From Bacillus sp. (in: firmicutes) (GTDB taxonomy: Bacteria; Bacillota; Bacilli; Bacillales; Bacillaceae), in NCBI GenBank assembly GCA_031180805.1, contig JAPSLL010000002.1, positions 1-43,232 on the forward strand: a stretch of 43,232 bases of DNA, given 5' to 3'. This document shows, in pieces, positions 15,560-23,311 of the stretch. A program made the position numbers and the translations under genes. How positions within the stretch are numbered: position 1 is the stretch's first letter; every line of letters starts with the position of its first letter. The notes under the pieces were generated by a model. The model saw only the letters and a list, made by a program, of their open reading frames with translations, did not search any database and had not been told where the DNA came from.

Positions 15560-17272
15560 CTAGATTTTAAATTGCTTTATAACAATTTGTAGATCGTCAG
15601 CTAATCTGGCAAGTGACTGTGAGGAAGAGGAGATTTCTTCCATAGATGCTAGCTGTTCTTCTGTTGCAGCAGATATATTTTGCGTGATCATAGCTGATTC
15701 TTTAGCAACATCACTAACATTTTGAATTGATTCATTAACAATATCTGTTCCATTTGCTAGTTTTTTTAGTGATTCTGAAATATCTTCAATCTGAGAAACT
15801 ACTCCATTAACCGCTAGTTCAATTTTTTGGAAGGAATCTCCTGCTACATGGACAACATTAAGTCCGGAATATACCTCTTCAGCTGCCTTTTTCATTGTTT
15901 GTATTGTATTGTCTGTATCGCTTTGGATTAGCTGAATTAGCTGGGCTATTTTTTCTGTAGAACTAGTTGATTCTTCTGCAAGCTTTCTTACTTCATCCGC
16001 AACAACTGCGAACCCTTTTCCATGTTCACCAGCTCTTGCAGCTTCAATAGCCGCATTTAATGCCAATAAATTAGTTTGTGCAGATATTCCTGTTATGACA
16101 TTTGTAATTTGTCCTATTTCATTAGAACGATCATTCAAACCTTTAATCGCTTCAGAAAGACTATTTACATTCTCGTAAATTGAATTCATTTGCTCGTTTA
16201 CTTTTTTAATTGCCCGATTTCCTTCTAATGACATTTCAGAAGCGTGTAACACATCTTTCGTGATTTTTTCAGTATGGTCTGCAATTGTTTTTGTATGATT
16301 TGTTATTTCTGTAATCACTTTAGAGCTATCTTCGACTTTATCAACCTGTTTATCAGATCCTGATGCAAGCTCCTGTACTGTTAACGTAATATGCTCGCTC
16401 GCTTTACTGTTTTGCTCTGCACTAGCGCTCAATTGTTCAGAAGCTGATGCAACTTGCTGGGATGAATCTTGGACTGTAGTAAAAACAGATTGTAATGTAT
16501 TCGTCATATTGTTAAAGGAGGTTGTAAGTTCACCAATTTCATCTTTAGACTGATAGCTACCTTTAACTGTAAAATCACCATTTTCTGCTTTAGTAAGCAA
16601 CCCTTTAACTTCTTTAATTGGTCTAACGATCATACGTGCAATTACTACGCTTAGACTGACTAAAAGAATAAGAGCCACAACAATAATGACCGTTACAAAA
16701 ATAATAATCTCTTGTTCGTTTTCTTGATTAATAGTATTAATTGATTCAGCATTTGTAATGTTCGTTTTCTGTAGTTCCTTTAGCGTATCATTCAAGGCCG
16801 CGCGATTTATCTCAACCTCTTGCAAGTAGATTGAATAAGCTTCATCATTTTTATTTTCAACCGCGAGATTCATAACTTTATCTCGGCTACTGTTTAATTC
16901 TGCTGCCTGCTCCTTGTATTTTTCTACTAAATTTTGTTGTTCCTTCGTTAACTTAGTACCTTCAATTTCAGAAATTAGCCCATCAATTTCTTCCCAGGCA
17001 GAAGCAATTTCATCAATTAATTCTTTATTTCTTTCGGGATCCTCTGTAACTAAGAGCTCTAGTGTATAGGCATCACTCGCTCTAGCATTTACCCTAATTT
17101 GCATAATTGTGTTAAGCGGAAGCAAGTTTTCTTTATACATAATTTCTGAACCTTGGGCCATAACTTTAATATAGCTTACTCCTAGAATACCTACAGAACT
17201 AAGTCCCAAGGCACTTACAATAATAATGATTAATAGCTTCCTTGTAATATTTAAGTTTTTTAGCAATTTCAT
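15560..17272 (-). CDS. Methyl-accepting chemotaxis protein
   Basis: A 570-residue transmembrane chemoreceptor. The first membrane segment (about residues 12-34) is followed by an extracellular four-helix-bundle sensor domain (about 35-190), a second membrane segment (about 192-214), a HAMP linker ([20 protein letters not shown]), and the cytoplasmic signalling domain with the conserved hairpin tip [20 protein letters not shown]. The tip should bind CheA and CheW. The ligand is unknown. ATG 17272 follows GGGGAG by eight bases. A SigD-type promoter upstream puts the gene in the motility regulon. No chemotaxis or flagellar genes lie next to it. Confidence 0.92.
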   Translation of the reverse strand: MKLLKNLNITRKLLIIIIVSALGLSSVGILGVSYIKVMAQGSEIMYKENLLPLNTIMQIRVNARASDAYTLELLVTEDPERNKELIDEIASAWEEIDGLISEIEGTKLTKEQQNLVEKYKEQAAELNSSRDKVMNLAVENKNDEAYSIYLQEVEINRAALNDTLKELQKTNITNAESINTINQENEQEIIIFVTVIIVVALILLVSLSVVIARMIVRPIKEVKGLLTKAENGDFTVKGSYQSKDEIGELTTSFNNMTNTLQSVFTTVQDSSQQVASASEQLSASAEQNSKASEHITLTVQELASGSDKQVDKVEDSSKVITEITNHTKTIADHTEKITKDVLHASEMSLEGNRAIKKVNEQMNSIYENVNSLSEAIKGLNDRSNEIGQITNVITGISAQTNLLALNAAIEAARAGEHGKGFAVVADEVRKLAEESTSSTEKIAQLIQLIQSDTDNTIQTMKKAAEEVYSGLNVVHVAGDSFQKIELAVNGVVSQIEDISESLKKLANGTDIVNESIQNVSDVAKESAMITQNISAATEEQLASMEEISSSSQSLARLADDLQIVIKQFKI

Positions 17273-17312
17273 GTCGATGTCTCCCCTAGGATAAAATAGT
17301 TAGCTACTGCAT

Positions 17313-17339
17313 ATATCGGCTATCGGAGACCATATATTA
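17313..17339 (-). promoter_or_regulatory. SigD promoter of the chemoreceptor gene
   Basis: On the minus strand GCCGATAT (17313-17320) matches the SigD -10 consensus exactly, and TAAT (17336-17339) lies 15 bp upstream as a near match to the -35 element TAAA. Transcription would start about 35 bp before the ATG. Confidence 0.85.
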
Positions 17340-17416
17340 ACTTGAAAAGTTTGCTAATTAATGAGGAAGAAAAAGCGTTGTTGCAATCACCAATGGCAGG
17401 CTTTAACTAGGTAAAT

Positions 17417-17463
17417 AAAAAAAGCCCTTTTGCGTAACAGAGCTTATTGTTACACCAAAAGGG
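17417..17463 (-). terminator. Terminator after the aldo/keto reductase gene
   Basis: The arms CCCTTTTGCGTAACA (17425-17439) and TGTTACACCAAAAGGG (17448-17463) form a long stem; on the minus strand a run of seven T follows. Confidence 0.85.
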
Positions 17464-17493
17464 AATGAATCGATATTTTAACTGATTAACAAC

Positions 17494-18477
17494 TTAATAA
17501 ACACCTCTAATATTTGGATGAATCTCCTGTCGGTAAAAATCTGTCAATCGTTTTCTTTCTTCCTCACTAAAGGATGGAACCGTTGTTGCTTGTAAATTGT
17601 CCTCAACCTGTTTAACGGTTTTAAATCCAGGAATAACAGTTGTAATTTCTTCGTGGTCGAGGATCCAGCGTAAGGCAGCTCTTGTCATATTTTCTCTGCC
17701 TTCAGCAATCCAGCTAAGCTGTTCACTTAGTTCAACACCTTTAGAAAATTCAATACCCGCAAAGGTTTCACCAACATTGAAATGCTCGCCATTTTGATTA
17801 AAGTTACGATGATCATCTGCTTCAAATGTTGCCTGCTTCGTAAATTTACCTGTCAATAGGCCACTTGCTAACGGTACGCGAGCTAAAATGCCAACACCTT
17901 TCTCCTTTGCTTGTGGAAGTAATTCGGTAACAGCCTTTTGACGAAAAATATTAAAAATTACTTGCAATGCCTTTACATTCGGCTGTTCTATACAAAACAA
18001 ACCTTCATCAATCGTTTCGACACTTACCCCATAATGTCTAATTTTCCCCTGCTGCTGCAGCTTATCTAACACTGCAAACACTTGTCCAGACTGCAAAATT
18101 TCCATTGGTGGACAATGAATTTGATAAAGATCAATCGTTTCACGCTGTAATCTTTTTAAGCTTGCTTCACAATAAGCCGTTACCGCTTCCTCGGAGTATG
18201 TTTTCGGATCGTGAATATCTCCAGCACGGCAGAATTTCGTTGCAATATAAACCCTATCTTCCTTGCCTTTTGTTGCCTTTGCTAGTAGCTCCTCACTATG
18301 ACCATCTCCATAGACATCCGCCGTATCAAAGAAGTTAACACCTGCACCCATGGCCTTTTCCAAGCCTTTTAATGCTTCTTGGTCATCGGATTTTCCCCAT
18401 GATCCACCTATCGCCCATGTTCCAAAGCTAAGTTCACTAATTTTTAAATCCGTATTCCCTAATTGACGGTATTTCAT
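17494..18477 (-). CDS. Aldo/keto reductase
   Basis: A 327-residue NADPH-dependent oxidoreductase with a TIM-barrel fold, acting on an unknown carbonyl compound in the cytoplasm. The catalytic tetrad is visible: D51 and Y56 (FFDTADVYGDGHSE), K81 (IATKF) and the histidine of DLYQIHCPP. The N-terminus MKYRQLGNTDLKISELSFGT is typical of the AKR11/IolS-YhdN-like branch. I chose ATG 18477, which has GTGGGG just upstream; a GTG three codons earlier (18486) is an alternative. It appears to be a single-gene unit with its own terminator. Confidence 0.85.
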   Translation of the reverse strand: MKYRQLGNTDLKISELSFGTWAIGGSWGKSDDQEALKGLEKAMGAGVNFFDTADVYGDGHSEELLAKATKGKEDRVYIATKFCRAGDIHDPKTYSEEAVTAYCEASLKRLQRETIDLYQIHCPPMEILQSGQVFAVLDKLQQQGKIRHYGVSVETIDEGLFCIEQPNVKALQVIFNIFRQKAVTELLPQAKEKGVGILARVPLASGLLTGKFTKQATFEADDHRNFNQNGEHFNVGETFAGIEFSKGVELSEQLSWIAEGRENMTRAALRWILDHEEITTVIPGFKTVKQVEDNLQATTVPSFSEEERKRLTDFYRQEIHPNIRGVY

Positions 18478-18599
18478 ATTCCCCACATCCCTATTTATGT
18501 TATGAATTACATATGTACACGCTTATTATAGAGGATGTTAAGCGCTAACAAAAGAAATCCGCTTTAATTATTAAACATAAATTTATAAGCAAAATTATA

Positions 18600-18712
18600 G
18601 TGACTCAAAAGGGTCTGACCCCTCCAACAAACACTGATATATAAACCTAACCACATCATTATTCTATATATTGTGTTTGAGAGGTCTGAACCTTGGATTT
18701 TAAGCCACCATC
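18600..18712. repeat. Palindromic intergenic repeat, full copy A
   Basis: The left end TGACTCAAAAGGGTCTGACC and the right end TCTGAACCTTGGATTTTAAG plus CCACC are the same as in the copy at 32837-32952, which is in the opposite orientation. The outer and inner arms (GGGTCTGACCCCTC against GAGAGGTCTGAACC; AACAAACAC against GTGTTTG) let the whole unit fold into one long hairpin with an AT-rich middle. It lies 18 bp behind the DUF4097 gene. Confidence 0.75.
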
Positions 18713-18729
18713 TCTTCCACCTAATCTTG

Positions 18730-19575
18730 TTATTGCTTTACAACTTCTATTTCGCCTACATCAGTTTTAGCCTTTATGATAGGACCACCAGTACCAATAT
18801 TTGTAATTACACTATTTGATGAGCTATTTTGAAAGCCGTCAAAGCCTGCCACTGTTACGTCACCAATTTCACTATTTAAATCAAGGGAAAGGTTCTTTGC
18901 TTCACCCTGAACGACAACCTTAATATCTCCTACATCCGAATTTAATTCAATATCATCCGAAAGATTCATTAGCTGAAGCTCAACCTCTCCAGTATCGGTT
19001 GTTGCCTTTACTTCCCCACTAATATTTTTTAAAGAGATATCCCCGATATCAGATGTAAATTTACCTTTTCCTGAGTAATTTTGAACATCGATTTCTCCGG
19101 TATCACTACGAGCAATTATGTTTGATGGCTGCACATCTTCAACTGAGATGTTACCAATATCCGACTTTACATCCAATGTTTTTAAAAGTTTAGCTGGTAT
19201 ACTTATATCTAGCTTTCTTTCACTGTTAATTTCATCATAAATAAATGGTATTTGCACGAACCATTTATTTTTCTGGTCAACAGTAATTTCAACTTTAGAA
19301 GCCTTTTCCTCTACTTCAAATTGAATTTGGTCCTTTAGCCTTTCTCCGACATCACCATAAAAGTGAATGTCGATCTCATCGGTTTTACTTTCAGATATGT
19401 GTACATCAACAACGTCTCCGTTAATTTCGAGCTCTTTAATTTGATTTGCTTTTAACGTCTTTTTTTCATCTATTTCTACATAATGACTTTGTGAAAATAC
19501 ATTTCCCCCAACCGAGAACATCCCTACTATCCCGATAACGATTGCAAGCAAAGCACCTAATAGGATTTTTTTCAT
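18730..19575 (-). CDS. DUF4097 beta-repeat surface protein
   Basis: A 281-residue protein with an N-terminal membrane anchor or uncleaved signal (residues about 4-28), then a region rich in short beta-strand repeats. The repeats have a clear signature: SDIGNISVEDV, SDTGEIDVQNY, SDIGDISLKNI, TDTGEVELQLM, SDVGDIKVVVQ, SEIGDVTVAGF and TDVGEIEVVKQ, spaced by about 20 residues, as in the DUF4097 (LiaG-like) family. This suggests an extracytoplasmic beta-helix-like domain. Molecular function is unknown. Its start overlaps the stop of the DUF1700 gene by four bases (ATGA), so it is the third gene of a padR operon, probably concerned with envelope stress or membrane homeostasis. Confidence 0.8.
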   Translation of the reverse strand: MKKILLGALLAIVIGIVGMFSVGGNVFSQSHYVEIDEKKTLKANQIKELEINGDVVDVHISESKTDEIDIHFYGDVGERLKDQIQFEVEEKASKVEITVDQKNKWFVQIPFIYDEINSERKLDISIPAKLLKTLDVKSDIGNISVEDVQPSNIIARSDTGEIDVQNYSGKGKFTSDIGDISLKNISGEVKATTDTGEVELQLMNLSDDIELNSDVGDIKVVVQGEAKNLSLDLNSEIGDVTVAGFDGFQNSSSNSVITNIGTGGPIIKAKTDVGEIEVVKQ

Positions 19576-20129
19576 CTATTCGTTCCCCCCTTGATAATAC
19601 GTACGTTAAACTTAACATATTTTACCATAACCCTATATAGAAATTTACCAATGTAAATAGAGGCAATACTTAATAGAATACCAATGCCGCACAACGTTAA
19701 AGTAATAAAAAATTGTAAAAGTATACCTTCTGTACCATTAAATATGACTGAAACAATTAATAATAACGGCGAAAGAGTGAACGCAATTGCACTTGCAGCT
19801 AATGAAATATATACCCCGATAATTGCTACAATCGGTCCTAGTAAGAAAATGAGGTTAAAAAAGCTTAGACTAATTGTTGCAAAGATAGCGCGTGAAATAT
19901 TTGTAACGGATTGGTCACTCTCTGCTTGAGTTATCATATATTCTGCTAATAGCTCCTTTGCAATTACCTTCGGATTTCCTAAGTCTTCAGCTATTTCTTC
20001 CTCTGATTTTCCAGTTTCTAAGCCTAGTTGAAAATGCTCCTCATAGTCATAGAGAATATCTTCACGATCACTTCGAGGTATTTTCTTTAACTGGTTAGAA
20101 AGCGCATTTATAAAACTAACTTTATTCAT
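19572..20129 (-). CDS. DUF1700 (HAAS) membrane protein
   Basis: This 185-residue protein has a helical cytoplasmic N-terminal domain (SFINALSNQLKKIPRSDRED followed by ILYDYEEHF and DLGNPKVIAKELLAEY), the hallmark of the HAAS/DUF1700 family, then four hydrophobic segments. Such proteins are regularly encoded beside PadR regulators and DUF4097 proteins, as here. Its role may be to partner or anchor a membrane complex; this is inference. ATG 20129 overlaps the padR stop codon by eight bases and has AGGAG ten bases upstream, so translation is coupled. A TTG at 20150 would give a longer start but is less likely. Confidence 0.82.
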   Translation of the reverse strand: MNKVSFINALSNQLKKIPRSDREDILYDYEEHFQLGLETGKSEEEIAEDLGNPKVIAKELLAEYMITQAESDQSVTNISRAIFATISLSFFNLIFLLGPIVAIIGVYISLAASAIAFTLSPLLLIVSVIFNGTEGILLQFFITLTLCGIGILLSIASIYIGKFLYRVMVKYVKFNVRIIKGGTNR

Positions 20130-20448
20130 TTCTTCCCAACTCCTCTCCAATTAATGTATCTACACTTCTGCGAAACTGCCGCCATTCAGTGACTAATTGT
20201 TCCATATAGTCCCTGCCCTTTTTAGTCAATGTGTAATATTTACGTGATGGTCCTTCGGTAGATTCAACTAAATAAGTAGTGAAATAATCTTCCTTCGTTA
20301 ATCTCCTTAAGAGAGGATATAAAGTTCCTTCTGCTACATCAATATGCTTCGATATATTTTGAGCCAATTCATATCCATATTGATCCTTTTTAGATATTAA
20401 AACTAGAACACAAAGCTCAAGTACCCCTTTTTTAAATTGCACATTCAT
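20122..20448 (-). CDS. PadR-family transcriptional regulator
   Basis: A 108-residue winged-helix repressor of the PadR type: the N-terminal FKKGVLELCVLVLISKKDQY-GYEL, the recognition part VAEGTLYPLLRRL, and the wing EGPSRKYYTLTKKGR are all characteristic. ATG 20448 is preceded by AGGAG at nine bases; ATG 20457 is too close to that site. It is first in the operon with the DUF1700 and DUF4097 genes and is likely to control it through the TTGTTCACTA repeats upstream. The inducer is unknown. Confidence 0.88.
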   Translation of the reverse strand: MNVQFKKGVLELCVLVLISKKDQYGYELAQNISKHIDVAEGTLYPLLRRLTKEDYFTTYLVESTEGPSRKYYTLTKKGRDYMEQLVTEWRQFRRSVDTLIGEELGRNE

Positions 20449-20462
20449 TTTGGTCATCTCCT

Positions 20463-20557
20463 ATTATATGTTGTTCACTACTGTATATTGTTCACTAGCA
20501 GACCAAAAATAACAATTGCTTCCAACTAAGCTATATAATAACATCTACTAGTGAACA
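20463..20557 (-). promoter_or_regulatory. Likely PadR operator and promoter region
   Basis: TTGTTCACTA occurs at 20471-20480 and again at 20488-20497, a 17-bp period, and the inverse TAGTGAACA lies at 20549-20557. On the minus strand TATAAT is present at 20463-20468. The repeats overlap the region where RNA polymerase would bind, so they are good candidates for the autoregulatory PadR site. Confidence 0.5.
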
Positions 20558-20629
20558 TTGCAAGGTACTAATGATTATTTTCTAACCAAATGAAAACATT
20601 GAAGTTTATTTGCTATAAATATCCAAAAT

Positions 20630-20671
20630 AAAAAAGGAGGTCATTATCTTTAAATAATAATAATGACCTCC
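20630..20671 (-). terminator. Terminator after the HemD-like gene
   Basis: A perfect 12-bp stem, GGAGGTCATTAT (20636-20647) with ATAATGACCTCC (20660-20671), followed on the minus strand by six T. Confidence 0.9.
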
Positions 20672-20678
20672 CTTTACT

Positions 20679-21485
20679 TTATTTCTCTTGAAAATAATGA
20701 ACGAGAGCAATGATCGCACTTCCCATTCGCTCTTCTTCTGGGACAACGATACGTTCAATCCCAACCTCTCTCAATGCTTGTGCAGTTACTTTACCAACTG
20801 AAACAGCAATCACGTTAGTTGAAAATGCATTTAATACTTTTTCTTCTAATCCTTGTTCCTTTGCGTAAGCCATTAAAAACCTCGCCTGTGGTGTACTTGT
20901 AAAATTAACAGCATCTACTTTGCCATTAACAATTTCATCAACCAATTGCTTCATAACCTCTTGATTTGGAGGAGTATGTCTGTAAGGTAAGATTTCCTTA
21001 TATGAAGCTCCTTGTTCTTCAAGGAAAGCTAGTAAGGCAGGTGCCGGATCACCGTGTAATTGAAGTGCTACGTGACATCCGGATAATTGAACATTTTTCA
21101 ATTGCCGGATAAGCCCTGCTGTACTTCCATCATCATCTCTCACATCAGGAACAATCCCCAATTTTTTTAACATATTTACCGTTTTATAGCCTCTAGCAGC
21201 TACTTTTGCATTTTTTAGCGCATCAATAAATCTTTCACCAAGGCCCATATTTACTGCAGTTTGATATAGCTTATCTGTTCCTATTCCTGTCGTAAATATA
21301 AACCATTCAAACGAGCCTTCAACAAGCGCCTTGATTTCTCCCTCTACAATCGCTTCATCGAGAAATACAGTCCCTTGTGCCGGACGGACTAACGCTACTC
21401 CACCTAGGTTTTCAATTAGCTTGCTTAATTCCTCTGACTTACGTTGCCCACAGAGAGCGACCGTTTTGCCGTTTAATCGTTTCAT
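20679..21485 (-). CDS. Stand-alone uroporphyrinogen-III synthase-like protein
   Basis: A 268-residue HemD-fold protein with the two-lobe pattern of uroporphyrinogen-III synthase: KRLNGKTVALCGQRKSEELS at the start, FIFTTGIGTDKLYQ after the first lobe, and VDAVNFTSTPQARFLMAYAK and VIAVSVGKVTAQALREVG in the second. The family cyclises hydroxymethylbilane to uroporphyrinogen III, the branch point to haem and siroheme. Whether this copy is the main enzyme or an accessory one for siroheme cannot be decided, because a hem operon is not in the window and NasF carries another HemD-like domain. ATG 21485 with GGGG eight bases upstream is preferred over TTG 21506. TATAAT on the minus strand at 21519-21524 may be the -10 element. 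Confidence 0.8.
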   Translation of the reverse strand: MKRLNGKTVALCGQRKSEELSKLIENLGGVALVRPAQGTVFLDEAIVEGEIKALVEGSFEWFIFTTGIGTDKLYQTAVNMGLGERFIDALKNAKVAARGYKTVNMLKKLGIVPDVRDDDGSTAGLIRQLKNVQLSGCHVALQLHGDPAPALLAFLEEQGASYKEILPYRHTPPNQEVMKQLVDEIVNGKVDAVNFTSTPQARFLMAYAKEQGLEEKVLNAFSTNVIAVSVGKVTAQALREVGIERIVVPEEERMGSAIIALVHYFQEK

Positions 21486-21608
21486 ATAGCGTACCCCTGT
21501 TATCAAATTATTGAAATTATTATACCATTAAACATAATAAACGTGGGGCAATGTTTTACGAGTTACATTCAGTTTTTATCTATTTTCTGGGTTAAATTTC
21601 CGGCTCAG

Positions 21609-21728
21609 ACATTCGCATTCGCTTTCCACAGGCGATCCGGGATTCTCCTCGTATTTACGCACCTGTCGGGTTTCCCTTTACACACTTCTCTAAGCAGGAG
21701 TCTCATGTTATCCGTTCCAATCAACCTT
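21609..21728 (+). repeat. Degenerate copy of a widespread Bacillaceae intergenic element
   Basis: The order CATTCGCTTTCCACAGGCGA, TTCTCCTCG, AGCAGGAGTCTCATG and CCGTTCCAATCAACCTTT matches an element I recall from many Bacillaceae genomes (CGCTTTCC...GCCTCCTCG...CGGGGTCTC...GCAGGAGTCTCG...CTCCAATCAAC). This copy is AT-shifted and has lost parts of its middle, so it appears to be decaying. The identification is from memory of the pattern and needs a search. Confidence 0.55.
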
Positions 21729-21847
21729 TATAAAATCCGCACAAAAAACCAACCTCTTAGTATAAAGTCTTTTCTTTTGTTGATTTTACAATGAGCAATG
21801 TACGGTTTTCATTAGGTGATTTTTCGTTATATTCCAACCTCATTTCA

Positions 21848-21874
21848 ATAAAAAATCCCCTTTATAAAGGGGAT
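21848..21874 (-). terminator. Terminator after purU
   Basis: ATCCCCTTTATAAAGGGGAT (21855-21874) is a perfect palindrome, followed on the minus strand by a T run. Confidence 0.9.
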
Positions 21875-21879
21875 CAAAA

Positions 21880-22779
21880 TTAAAACACGATTGTCTTATT
21901 TTGATGAACAATAATCCGGTCTTCTAAGTGCCACTTTACAGCTCGCGCTAAAACACTTCGCTCTACGGAACGGCCGATCTTTTTAAGGGAATCAACATTA
22001 TCGCGATGATCAACTCGGCTTATATCCTGTTCAATAATTGGACCTTCATCAAGATCATTTGTAACATAATGAGATGTTGCCCCAATTAATTTCACACCAC
22101 GCCCATAGGCGCGCTCATATGGTCTTGCCCCGATAAAAGCAGGTAAGAATGAATGGTGAATGTTAATAATTTTATTTGGATTTTCTGCAACAAATTTTGG
22201 TGTTAAAATTTGCATATAACGCGCGAGAACAATGACATCTATCTCATACTCTTTAAGCAATTGCAATTGTTTCTCTTCAACTTGCTCTCGGATATCTTTG
22301 TTAGCTGGTATGTAATAGAATGGAATATTTAATCCTTCTACAACATCTCTCGCTTCTTCATGGTTACTTATGACAAGTGCAATATCCGCCATTAAATCGC
22401 CACTTTGCCATTCCCATAAAAGCTCTAACAAACAATGAAGCTCTTTTGATACGAATATGGCTGCCTTTTTTATTTGATAAACATGTGTTAATTTCCATTC
22501 CATATCAAATTGACTCGCAATCTCTGTAAATTGCTCTTCAATTTCCTTTGCTTTATCCTTTAATCCTGGACATTCAAATTCAATGCGAATAAAAAACATA
22601 CCGTTCTCTGGATTTGTTGAATACTGACTTGATTCAATAATATTTGCATTATGTGAAAATAAAAACTTAGAAATTGCTGCAACAATACCTGGTTGGTCTG
22701 GACAACTAACTAATAAGCGTCCACGATTTTTATTTTTTTCTTGAAACAATTCAATTTGATTGTTAATAAATGTATTCAT
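21880..22779 (-). CDS. purU: Formyltetrahydrofolate deformylase
   Basis: PurU hydrolyses 10-formyltetrahydrofolate to formate and tetrahydrofolate, balancing one-carbon pools for purine and glycine metabolism. The N-terminal ACT-type regulatory domain (about residues 20-105, RLLVSCPDQPGIVAAISKFL) is followed by the formyltransferase-fold catalytic domain. The catalytic triad is visible as N206 and H208 (INIHHSFLPAF) and D244 (THE NDLDEGPI segment). Length 299 agrees with B. subtilis YkkE/PurU. ATG 22779 lies eight bases after AGAGG. A -10 TATAAT (22815-22820, minus strand) with TTAAAA at 22838-22843 is a likely promoter. It is a single-gene unit. Confidence 0.95.
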   Translation of the reverse strand: MNTFINNQIELFQEKNKNRGRLLVSCPDQPGIVAAISKFLFSHNANIIESSQYSTNPENGMFFIRIEFECPGLKDKAKEIEEQFTEIASQFDMEWKLTHVYQIKKAAIFVSKELHCLLELLWEWQSGDLMADIALVISNHEEARDVVEGLNIPFYYIPANKDIREQVEEKQLQLLKEYEIDVIVLARYMQILTPKFVAENPNKIINIHHSFLPAFIGARPYERAYGRGVKLIGATSHYVTNDLDEGPIIEQDISRVDHRDNVDSLKKIGRSVERSVLARAVKWHLEDRIIVHQNKTIVF

Positions 22780-22814
22780 TTAAATAACCTCTCTACTTGT
22801 AATTACATCAGTCT

Positions 22815-22843
22815 ATTATACAATAGTGACATCCGATTTTTAA
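22815..22843 (-). promoter_or_regulatory. Likely purU promoter
   Basis: On the minus strand TTAAAA (22838-22843) and TATAAT (22815-22820) are 17 bp apart, with transcription starting near 22808, about 30 bp before the purU start codon. Confidence 0.5.
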
Positions 22844-22852
22844 GATGATTTA

Positions 22853-23299
22853 CTAATTATTTACGATTCTCTTCATTGTTGCCTTACGATAAATTTGATT
22901 AAGTACTTCTGAAAGCACCAACCCAATCGCGATTGAGCCAGAAATCATAAACGCCTCTGCAGCAAGGGAAATCGCTGTATTATAATCATTTTCTACAACT
23001 CTTCTCATCGCATCATAAGCTAAACCACCTGGTACAAGAGGAATAATTCCCGATACGTTAAAAATAATCACTGGGGTTTTATATCGCTTTGCAAAGTATT
23101 GACTAATGACCCCGATAATAAACGAAGCCAGGACAGAAGCAAATACACTATCTCCAGAGTATTCAAAAAGGATAACATAGATCACCCAACCAATCATTCC
23201 AGCAAAACCACATTTAAATAACGATTTAATAGGGGCATTAAAAATCACACCGAATGCAGCTGAAGCTATAAAACTTGTAATAATTTGTTCAACTAGTAT
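22853..23299 (-). CDS. Threonine/serine exporter small subunit (ThrE_2/DUF3815), unusual start
   Basis: This membrane protein has four or five hydrophobic segments and the ThrE_2 signature IIFNVSGIIPLVPGGLAYDA. It pairs with the DUF1212 protein encoded upstream; together they correspond to the two halves of ThrE, an exporter of threonine and serine. A start at GTG 23248 would remove the first membrane segment. The frame is open back to the thrE stop codon, and a strong AGGGGGG lies seven bases before an ATA codon (23297-23299), giving LVEQIITSFIASAAFGVIFN, the N-terminus expected for the family. I therefore place the start at this ATA (148 residues). If an ATA start is not accepted, the GTG is the fallback. 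Confidence 0.7.
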   Translation of the reverse strand: MLVEQIITSFIASAAFGVIFNAPIKSLFKCGFAGMIGWVIYVILFEYSGDSVFASVLASFIIGVISQYFAKRYKTPVIIFNVSGIIPLVPGGLAYDAMRRVVENDYNTAISLAAEAFMISGSIAIGLVLSEVLNQIYRKATMKRIVNN

Positions 23300-23311
23300 G
23301 ATAAATCCCCC

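Larger units (their letters stand above)
21486..21879. other. Intergenic region holding a decayed Bacillaceae repeat
   Basis: This stretch of nearly 400 bases has no credible gene. It holds the promoter of the HemD-like gene at its left end, a GC-richer repeat copy in the middle (21609-21728), and the purU terminator at its right end. Open frames on the plus strand here have no good start or codon pattern. Confidence 0.6.

Noticed and set aside
17403-17414. TTAACTAGGTAA as a second MarR operator
   Set aside because: It differs from the palindrome at 13737 and lies downstream of the aldo/keto reductase terminator, not at a promoter.
18600-18712. Insertion sequence or transposon
   Set aside because: The unit is only about 110 bp, has no open frame, and no target duplication is obvious; treated as a non-coding repeat.
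21543-21794. Plus-strand open frame in the gap before the HemD-like gene
   Set aside because: No ribosome binding site, no family resemblance, and it covers the decayed repeat.
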